Source: an uncultured Fibrobacter sp.
GTDB taxonomy: Bacteria > Fibrobacterota > Fibrobacteria > Fibrobacterales > Fibrobacteraceae
DNA: 10,362 nt
Reading direction: 5' to 3'
NCBI GenBank assembly: GCA_937891805.1
Contig: CALATK010000286.1
Span: 1-10,362 of the forward strand
In this document: positions 6,148 to 10,362 of the stretch, piece by piece
How positions within the stretch are numbered: the stretch's first letter is position 1
Layout: the number at the start of each line of letters is the position of its first letter
The notes under the pieces: generated by a model
Told to the model about the DNA's origin: nothing
The model's database searches: none
The model's input: the letters and a program-made list of their open reading frames with translations, nothing else
Program-made: the position numbers and the translations under genes

Positions 6148-6648
6148 ATGCTTTTTGCAAGATGCTTATTTCGGTTAGTGCCCATGTTTTTGGCAGTCCT
6201 ATTGGCAAGCCTTCTTTCGGGCTGTTACAGCTTTACGGCGTCCATCAAGACCGTCCAGATTCACGAGGTTGAAGACAAGACTCTGGACCCGGTGCTGGCC
6301 AACAACATTCGCGCAGGCGTGCTGGACATGTTCAAGAGCAACGCGGGCGGTGTCCGTATTGTGAACGAGAATGCCAACGCTGATTTCGAGATGACTCTTC
6401 TCAGTTACACCAACAAGCCCGAAAACTACAACAGCTCGAGTGATGTAGAGACTTACCGCGTCACCATCCGGGTGAGCGTCAAGTTCTACGACAACGTAAA
6501 GGACAAGATTATCTACGAGAACAAGTCCCTTTCGGCGGACGGAACCTACGATGTGGCCAAGAACGAATCCGAAGACCGCCACGGCCAGGCCCGCGCCATC
6601 GAGAAACTGCAAGACCTGATCGTAGCCAACGCCCTTGCAAAGTGGTAA
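6148..6648 (+). CDS. lptE: LptE-like LPS-assembly lipoprotein
   Basis: A 166-residue lipoprotein. The signal peptide has basic residues (Arg5, Arg9), a hydrophobic core and the lipobox L-S-G-C, with Cys26 lipidated. The mature start C-Y-S-F-T followed by I-K-T-V-Q-I (33-38), then A-N-N-I-R-A-G-V (51-58), the A-D-F-E-M-T-L-L-S-Y stretch (78-87), T-Y-R-V-T-I-R-V-S-V (102-111) and a C-terminal helix ending in K-W match the layout of LptE family proteins of Bacteroidetes-type Gram-negatives. LptE plugs the LptD barrel and helps insert lipopolysaccharide in the outer membrane. The family call is by pattern from memory; sequences here diverge widely, so a generic outer-membrane lipoprotein remains possible. 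lptD is not in the window. A -10-like box lies 6 nt before the ATG, so the message may be leaderless. The stop codon lies in the first unit of a heptamer array. Confidence 0.72.
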   Translation: MLFARCLFRLVPMFLAVLLASLLSGCYSFTASIKTVQIHEVEDKTLDPVLANNIRAGVLDMFKSNAGGVRIVNENANADFEMTLLSYTNKPENYNSSSDVETYRVTIRVSVKFYDNVKDKIIYENKSLSADGTYDVAKNESEDRHGQARAIEKLQDLIVANALAKW

Positions 6649-6679
6649 TCAGTGATGAGTTGTGAGTATTGAGTTATGA
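6645..6679 (+). repeat. Degenerate heptamer array, 5 units, consensus GTTATGA
   Basis: Units at 6645-6651 (GTAATCA), 6652-6658 (GTGATGA), 6659-6665 (GTTGTGA), 6666-6672 (GTATTGA) and 6673-6679 (GTTATGA). The first unit contains the TAA stop codon of the lptE-like gene (6646-6648). The consensus is the reverse complement, in shifted register, of the array at 8987-9021 (AACTCAT/AACTGAT), so both belong to one family in opposite orientation. Confidence 0.78.
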
Positions 6680-6704
6680 GTGCACATTTCGCATGCCACA
6701 CCTC

Positions 6705-6774
6705 CCTAGATCCTAGTTCCTAGATCCTAGCCCCTAGATCCTAAAACCTAGCCCCTAAATCCTAATCCCTAACC
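6705..6774 (+). repeat. Heptamer array, 10 units of CCTARNN, abutting the trmJ start codon
   Basis: Ten uninterrupted 7-bp units: CCTAGAT, CCTAGTT, CCTAGAT, CCTAGCC, CCTAGAT, CCTAAAA, CCTAGCC, CCTAAAT, CCTAATC, CCTAACC. The first five bases CCTA(G/A) are kept in every unit and the last two vary. The array ends at 6774, one base before the trmJ ATG at 6776, so it forms the whole immediate leader and no Shine-Dalgarno site is present. The unit looks telomere-like, but nothing suggests a chromosome end. Confidence 0.93.
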
Positions 6775-6775
6775 C

Positions 6776-7558
6776 ATGCGCAAATTCAGAGTTGTACTTG
6801 TTGAACCGGAACACCCTCACAATGTGGGCTTTGTGGCCCGCGCCATGCACTGCTACGCTCTCGACGAATTGTTCATCGTTTACCCCAGGCGCGACAAGGT
6901 AATTGAAAACTCTTACCACACGGCCCCCAACAGCCACGAGGTTCTGGACAAGGCGACTATCGTCCACAAGTTCGAAGACGCCATCGGGGACTGCGCCTGC
7001 GCGGTGGCCTTTAGCCGCCGCATCTACGGTTCGGCCATCAAGCACACCATGATGCCCGGGCTTTCGGAACTGTTACCCGAAGATGGAACCATCGCTCTCG
7101 TGTTCGGGCGGGAATCCTGCGGGCTGGAGACCGAAGAGGTGAACGCCTGTACCTACCAGTGCGAAATTCCCGTGCCGGGACTCATGAGCCTGAACTTGGC
7201 CCAGGCGGTGACGGTAGGCCTGTACGAACTTTGCCGTAGCGGAGCGTTGGCAAACGGCGAGGGCCGTGCCAAACGGACCACACGGGGTGTGGCCGAAACG
7301 GGGCCTGCCACCATCGAGCAGATCGACAGTTTCAAGAAGTTTATGGACCGTTACCTCACGGGGCAGTACCACGATCAGGCCTGGCGGGACAATTTCCTCA
7401 ATACGCTTTTGCAGCGCCTGCACCCGACACGTAATGAACTTTCCGCCTTGTTCGGACTAATCCGCAACATCGCCGGCAAGCCGGCCCGTCTGGAACACGC
7501 GGCAGAAAAGGCCGCCAAGGCAGCTAAAGCTGCCGACGCTACAGGTAACGCGGATTAA
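6776..7558 (+). CDS. trmJ: TrmJ-like tRNA 2'-O-methyltransferase (SpoU/TrmH family)
   Basis: A 260-residue SPOUT-class methyltransferase that uses S-adenosylmethionine to methylate a ribose 2'-OH; in TrmJ the target is residue 32 of the tRNA anticodon loop. The SpoU motifs are all present: motif 1 N-V-G-F-V-A-R at residues 16-22, with the catalytic Arg22; motif 2 V-F-G-R-E-S-C-G-L at 109-117; motif 3 I-P-V-P-G-L-M-S-L-N-L-A-Q-A-V at 131-145, the knot that binds SAM. The C-terminal helical part has R-L-H-P-T-R-N-E-L-S-A-L-F-G-L-I at 214-229, like the TrmJ tail that helps dimerise. Beyond residue 240 comes an Ala/Lys-rich end of low complexity, without a clear role. The ATG follows a heptamer array by one base and has no ribosome binding site. 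The stop codon TAA overlaps the stop of the phosphatase on the other strand. TrmH-like proteins with another target are the main alternative. Confidence 0.85.
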   Translation: MRKFRVVLVEPEHPHNVGFVARAMHCYALDELFIVYPRRDKVIENSYHTAPNSHEVLDKATIVHKFEDAIGDCACAVAFSRRIYGSAIKHTMMPGLSELLPEDGTIALVFGRESCGLETEEVNACTYQCEIPVPGLMSLNLAQAVTVGLYELCRSGALANGEGRAKRTTRGVAETGPATIEQIDSFKKFMDRYLTGQYHDQAWRDNFLNTLLQRLHPTRNELSALFGLIRNIAGKPARLEHAAEKAAKAAKAADATGNAD

Positions 7559-8883
7559 TTCTTGTTGGCAATTTTTCCGTAGAATTCGCGGAAATCGTCC
7601 CAGCGGTAGTAGGGGGCGGCGGGGCAATTCTGCAAGGTCCCTGAGCTAGCCGAAGGGCCTTGCGGGTCGCACCTTACCGGCAGTTTCTGCTCGGTTTCGT
7701 TGAGCATCACCTTCACGAGAATGGGGGACCCCTTCTTGCTTGACTTGTAAAAGACAAACTGCACGTTGGCGGCCATGGGGCAGATTTCGTAGTCCCGCCA
7801 GACCTTGTGCAGGCCTTCCATTTCGGCGATTTCGATGCCTGTATTCCGCGTGCCGTTTTCCATTTGCAGCAATACGGCGAAGGGGAACACCATGGTGTCG
7901 TGGCCAAAGCGCAGCGTGGCGGCAGGCTGTTTCCCGCTTTTTGTTTTTGCACTGGTCGTATCGGCGGCAATCACCTTGTCTGCCATTTCTAGGACGTTTT
8001 TCAGGAGGGGGCGTGCGTTTTCTAGGCCTTCTTTTTTACCGAAGGGATTGTTCCCGAGAACGCTGTACCACCAGGCGTTCTGGGCACGCCACCGGGCAAA
8101 AAGCTCGTCTTCGGTCCACAGGTCGTCAAAGCTGAACTTGATTTCGGGGCTGCCTTGAAGGCTGTTTCCGATTTCGTAAATCTTGCTGAGTAGGTCGCCC
8201 GCGTTCACACTACTCTTGACGTAATTGCTGTCGTTGAAAATGGCGTGCATCATGCGGGAGGGGTTCACATGGCTGTACATCTTTTCGTTTTCTTTTTGCC
8301 AGGCGGGCGTGTTGGATTCGCTGATGATTTTCCCGAAATCTAGCGGGTTGATAAAGCTCATCAGGTATTTGCCCGATTCCTGATGGATATCCAGTTTCGG
8401 TTTCTGGGCCCGCAGTTCTTCAAGGAATGCCGCCATGCTCACCACGCAACGCACACTGGTGCTTGCGTAGGCTTCGATGTAGGCGTCGTTCTTGAACACT
8501 TCAGGGAAGTTCTTCACCATGCGCTTGGCGATTCCCTGGTGTTGCTCGACTCCCAGTTGCGTCAGGTCTCCTGCTCGCGGGGCGGCGTATTCGTCCAGAT
8601 ATTTGGCGCGCTCCAGCAGGCTCTTGCCCAGGTCGGTAAGCTTGCCGGCAGAGTCGGCTTTTGCAAGAGTGCTATAAAGAAAATGATAATGGTCGGCGGG
8701 TTGATGAAAGCGGCTGCCGTGCCTGCCATAGTGGCTTATATAGAACGGCTTGTAACCGGCAGGAGCCTTGGTGTACTTGGCGGTGGGAGTGGGGTAGGCG
8801 TAGTAGTTGCTGCCCATCTGGTGGAAATCCTGGGCAAATCCAGAAATCACAATCGTGAGCAATAGCGCAATGATAATTTTCAT
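7555..8883 (-). CDS. Secreted histidine-type (acid) phosphatase, clan 2, phytase/MINPP-related
   Basis: A 442-residue exported phosphatase. The signal peptide is Lys2 plus a hydrophobic run, with likely cleavage after Gly-Phe-Ala17 before Gln18, so the protein probably works in the periplasm or outside. Seen: I-S-H-Y-G-R-H-G-S-R at residues 49-58, with nucleophile His55 inside the R-H-G-S-R core, and R-F-G-H-D-T with His328-Asp329, the proton-donor H-D pair of histidine acid phosphatases (MINPP enzymes usually have H-A-E). Substrates in this group include phytate and other phosphate esters; plant phytate would suit a gut fibre degrader, but this is inference. Residues 407-417 (P-Q-G-P-S-A-S-S-G-T-L) come from a dispersed repeat lying in frame close to the C-terminus. 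Its TTA stop complement at 7555-7557 overlaps the trmJ stop. No Shine-Dalgarno site precedes the ATG; a TAATTA at 8889-8894 may be a -10 box. Confidence 0.85.
   Translation of the reverse strand: MKIIIALLLTIVISGFAQDFHQMGSNYYAYPTPTAKYTKAPAGYKPFYISHYGRHGSRFHQPADHYHFLYSTLAKADSAGKLTDLGKSLLERAKYLDEYAAPRAGDLTQLGVEQHQGIAKRMVKNFPEVFKNDAYIEAYASTSVRCVVSMAAFLEELRAQKPKLDIHQESGKYLMSFINPLDFGKIISESNTPAWQKENEKMYSHVNPSRMMHAIFNDSNYVKSSVNAGDLLSKIYEIGNSLQGSPEIKFSFDDLWTEDELFARWRAQNAWWYSVLGNNPFGKKEGLENARPLLKNVLEMADKVIAADTTSAKTKSGKQPAATLRFGHDTMVFPFAVLLQMENGTRNTGIEIAEMEGLHKVWRDYEICPMAANVQFVFYKSSKKGSPILVKVMLNETEQKLPVRCDPQGPSASSGTLQNCPAAPYYRWDDFREFYGKIANKN
7632..7663. repeat. Dispersed palindromic repeat (G-P-S-x-S-S-G-T type) inside the phosphatase gene
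   Basis: Imperfect inverted repeat with outer arms GCAAGG (7632-7637) and CCTTGC (7658-7663) and inner CCCT/AGGG pairing, with centre GAGCTAGCCGA. Its core 7635-7659 matches the intergenic copy at 6045-6069 at 22 of 25 bases. On the coding strand it is read as G-P-S-A-S-S-G-T, near the form (G-P-S-T-S-S-G-T) that I recall from other genomes carrying this repeat. The frame is kept through it and 25 codons follow it. Confidence 0.78.
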
Positions 8884-8910
8884 GTCGTTAATTACCGGTC
8901 AAAATGTTTA

Positions 8911-8959
8911 GTTATGGGTTTTGAGTCGGCGCTACGCACCTTTGAGTTTTGAGTTTTTA
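8911..8959 (+). repeat. Interrupted heptamer tract, GTTTTGA/GTTTTTA units
   Basis: Units GTTATGG (8911-8917) and GTTTTGA (8918-8924) are followed by an irregular GC-rich stretch (about 8927-8940), then GTTTTGA (8946-8952) and GTTTTTA (8953-8959). In another register this is TTTGAGT twice at 8941-8954. It looks like a 7-bp array broken by an insertion. It lies upstream of the phosphatase start and downstream of hisI. Confidence 0.55.
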
Positions 8960-8964
8960 TAATC

Positions 8965-8977
8965 GCGCCCTTGGCGC
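8965..8977. other. Small GC-rich hairpin between hisI and the phosphatase
   Basis: GCGCC (8965-8969), loop CTT, GGCGC (8973-8977). A 5-bp perfect stem between two heptamer tracts in the hisI/phosphatase gap. There is no T-run on either side, so an intrinsic terminator role for hisI is doubtful. Confidence 0.4.
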
Positions 8978-8986
8978 CAATTTATG

Positions 8987-9021
8987 AACTGATAACTCAT
9001 AACTGATAACTGACAACTCGT
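8987..9021 (+). repeat. Heptamer array, 5 units: AACTGAT/AACTCAT
   Basis: Units AACTGAT (8987-8993), AACTCAT (8994-9000), AACTGAT (9001-9007), AACTGAC (9008-9014) and a decayed AACTCGT (9015-9021). It ends 2 bases before the hisI stop codon on the minus strand, so it is the immediate 3' flank of hisI. It is the opposite orientation of the GTTATGA family at 6645-6679. Confidence 0.87.
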
Positions 9022-9023
9022 CT

Positions 9024-9377
9024 TTACTTCCGATCCACCACTTTAAAAAAGCAACTTCTCGCGCCCGTGTGGCAGGCCACCTGCGGCCCCTGCATGCGGA
9101 CCTTGAAGAGCAAAGCGTCAGAGTCGCAGTCGGCGGCCCATTCCACCACCGTCATCACGTTTCCGCTGGTGTCGCCCTTGTGCCAGTATTCCTTGCGGCT
9201 GCGGCTCCAGAACACCATCTCGCCACATTCGTGGGTGCGGCGCAGCGCTTCTTCGTTCATCCAGGCCATCATGAGTACGTCGCCCTTGTCGGCGTCCTGC
9301 ACGATGGCCGGCGCAAGTGCAACCCCGTCCACGACCACTTCAAACTTGATTTCTTTGATTAAATCTTCAAATTGCAT
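9024..9377 (-). CDS. hisI: Phosphoribosyl-AMP cyclohydrolase
   Basis: A 117-residue single-domain HisI that opens the adenine ring of phosphoribosyl-AMP, the third step of histidine synthesis, in the cytosol. Seen: [12 protein letters not shown] (34-45); [18 protein letters not shown] (56-73); D-C-D-S-D-A-L-L (83-90) with the metal-binding Asp83, Asp85 and Asp87; and [10 protein letters not shown] (101-110). Cys84, Cys102 and Cys109 are the expected zinc ligands. The spacing between the first two cysteines is 18, two more than in the forms I recall. There is no fused HisE domain, so phosphoribosyl-ATP pyrophosphatase must be encoded elsewhere. The only Shine-Dalgarno candidate, AAGGA at 9385-9389, lies in the dispersed repeat just upstream. 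proA precedes it on the same strand by 49 nt, so readthrough is possible. No other his gene is nearby. Confidence 0.96.
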   Translation of the reverse strand: MQFEDLIKEIKFEVVVDGVALAPAIVQDADKGDVLMMAWMNEEALRRTHECGEMVFWSRSRKEYWHKGDTSGNVMTVVEWAADCDSDALLFKVRMQGPQVACHTGARSCFFKVVDRK

Positions 9378-9381
9378 AATT

Positions 9382-9420
9382 AGATCCTTCGACTTCGCTA
9401 CGCTTCGCTCAGGATGACAC
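9382..9420 (-). repeat. Dispersed repeat between proA and hisI
   Basis: On the minus strand it starts GTCATCCTGAGC, continues with GAAGCGTAGCGAAG and closes with GAAGGATCT. The ends ATCCT and AGGAT (9411-9415 and 9384-9388 on plus) are inverted. From memory this is another very common bacterial interspersed repeat, built like the 893-919 copy (GTCAT, an xxGAGC block, GAAGC-type repeats, then a closing arm). Here the closing arm supplies the AAGGA in front of hisI. Confidence 0.72.
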
Positions 9421-9426
9421 GAGGGT

Positions 9427-10362
9427 TTATGCTCTCACTTGTCCGTTCCCGCGCAAAACCCACTTATAGGTGCAGAGGCTTTCCACGCCCATGGGGCCGC
9501 GGGCATGCAGCTTGTCGGTAGAAATGCCCACTTCGGCTCCGAGCCCGTATTCGCCACCGTCTGCAAAGCGGGTGCTGGCGTTCACCATCACGCTGCTGCT
9601 GTCCACGTTCGCGACAAAGTAATCCTGCACGCTTGCGTCTTCGGCAACTACGGCTTCGGTGTGGCGGCTGCTGTTCTGCTCGATATGCTCGCAGGCTTCG
9701 GCTACGTTGTCGACGAACTTGACGCTTGCCTTCAGGGCCAGGTATTCGTGGTGGTAGTTGCTGTCGCCGCCGATGTCCTTGATACGGCTGTCGTGGCTCT
9801 GGGCGTCCTTGTTGCCAAAGAGTTCCACGCCGCGGTCGGCGAGGCAATCAATGAGTTTCTTGACAGTTGCCGCGTCAATGTGGCGGTCGATAATCACGCA
9901 TTCCATGGCGTTGCACACGCCGGTGCGTTGGGTCTTGGCGTTAATCAAGATGTTCACCGCCTTGTCCATGTCGGCGGACTTGTCCACATACACGTGGCAA
10001 ATACCGTTGAAGTGCTTGATCACAGGAATCTTGCTCTGTTCCACCACCGCGCGAATCAGGCGCTCGCCACCGCGGGGAATCACCAGGTCGATGCAGTCGC
10101 TGCGCTGCAACAGCATGCCCACCAGGTCGTGGCTCGTTTCGGTCACGTCTTCGTCGATTCCGTTTTCGGCGAGGGCTTTGTGGAAAATCCCGGCAAGGCA
10201 CTTGGCGGAATTCAGGGATTCCTTGCCGCCGCGCAAAATCACGGCGTTTCCCGCCTTGAAGCAGAGGCAGGCACCGTCGATGGTCACGTTGGGGCGGCTT
10301 TCAAAAATGAAAAACACGGAGCCGATAGGAACGGCCACACGGCTAATCTTGATGCCGATCTT
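9427..10362 (-). CDS. proA: Gamma-glutamyl phosphate reductase, N-terminus outside window
   Basis: The second enzyme of proline synthesis: it reduces gamma-glutamyl phosphate with NADPH to glutamate semialdehyde. The frame is open through the window edge at 10362; the GTG at 10336-10338 is an internal valine codon, not a start. There are 311 residues visible of a family length near 415-430, so roughly 110 are missing. Seen, numbered from the edge: R-V-A-V-P-I-G at 8-14; E-S-R-P-N-V-T-I-D at 21-29; [13 protein letters not shown] at 36-48, a cofactor-binding signature; the catalytic Cys150 in T-G-V-C-N-A-M-E; and near the end [10 protein letters not shown], then [15 protein letters not shown]. 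All fit ProA. hisI follows 49 nt downstream with a dispersed repeat in between. proB is not visible. Confidence 0.96.
   Translation of the reverse strand, partial: KIGIKISRVAVPIGSVFFIFESRPNVTIDGACLCFKAGNAVILRGGKESLNSAKCLAGIFHKALAENGIDEDVTETSHDLVGMLLQRSDCIDLVIPRGGERLIRAVVEQSKIPVIKHFNGICHVYVDKSADMDKAVNILINAKTQRTGVCNAMECVIIDRHIDAATVKKLIDCLADRGVELFGNKDAQSHDSRIKDIGGDSNYHHEYLALKASVKFVDNVAEACEHIEQNSSRHTEAVVAEDASVQDYFVANVDSSSVMVNASTRFADGGEYGLGAEVGISTDKLHARGPMGVESLCTYKWVLRGNGQVRA

Noticed and set aside
5988..6272. A 94-codon open frame on the plus strand through the GC-rich element
   Set aside because: It is a Pro/Arg/Leu-rich translation of the hairpin element and overlaps the lptE-like gene in another frame. 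There is no ribosome binding site or domain.
6705..6774. CRISPR array or telomere
   Set aside because: Units are 7 bp with no spacers, which rules out CRISPR. The CCTAA-like unit resembles telomere repeats, but the array is internal and flanked by ordinary genes.
893..9420. Insertion sequence or transposon remains around the dispersed repeats
   Set aside because: No transposase fragment, long terminal inverted repeats or target duplications are visible. The repeats are 25-40 bp palindromes, more like REP-type elements moved by an enzyme encoded elsewhere.
10336..10338. GTG as the proA start
   Set aside because: The frame continues upstream to the window edge with conserved ProA sequence (I-S-R-V-A-V-P-I-G), so this is an internal valine codon.

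Overview
The window most likely comes from a Gram-negative, Fibrobacter-like bacterium (phylum Fibrobacterota). The reasons are a TonB-dependent outer-membrane receptor, an LptE-type lipoprotein, a lipoprotein whose mature end is C-G-D-D followed by a serine run (a style I associate with Fibrobacter), short intergenic gaps, and gaps filled with short tandem heptamers and dispersed palindromic repeats. The phylum is an inference from style, not from a marker-gene comparison.

Layout, left to right. (1) 1-2011, plus strand: the C-terminal part of a TonB-dependent receptor, then a beta-propeller-like lipoprotein, closed by a strong intrinsic terminator at 2040-2071. (2) 2088-3762, plus: an inositol-monophosphatase-family enzyme and a Cof-type HAD phosphatase, 19 nt apart and probably one operon. 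(3) 3787-5886, minus: serS (seryl-tRNA synthetase) followed by pflA (pyruvate formate-lyase activating enzyme), with two hairpins between them. pflA is clearly more AT-rich than its neighbours. (4) 5887-6147: the longest gene-free stretch (261 nt), holding the serS promoter region, a heptamer array and a GC-rich hairpin element. (5) 6148-7558, plus: an LptE-like lipoprotein and trmJ (tRNA 2'-O-methyltransferase), separated by two heptamer arrays. (6) 7555-8883, minus: a secreted histidine-type phosphatase that overlaps the trmJ stop codon tail to tail. (7) 9024-10362, minus: proA (cut by the window edge) then hisI, with a dispersed repeat between them. No gene-free gap exceeds 300 nt, and I see no tRNA, rRNA, CRISPR array or transposase.

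Most genes are housekeeping: translation (serS, trmJ), anaerobic pyruvate metabolism (pflA), proline and histidine synthesis (proA, hisI), envelope assembly (lptE) and phosphate-ester hydrolysis (three phosphatase families). The receptor and lipoprotein pair looks like an uptake system of unknown substrate.

The unexpected content is the repeat landscape. Five short arrays, all with a 7-bp period, sit at gene borders, two of them touching or overlapping a start or stop codon. In addition, dispersed palindromic repeats appear to have been absorbed into gene function at three places: the signal peptide of the propeller lipoprotein, the C-terminus of the histidine phosphatase, and the ribosome binding site of hisI. 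I did not find a convincing new multi-gene system; the repeats and their domestication are the best lead.
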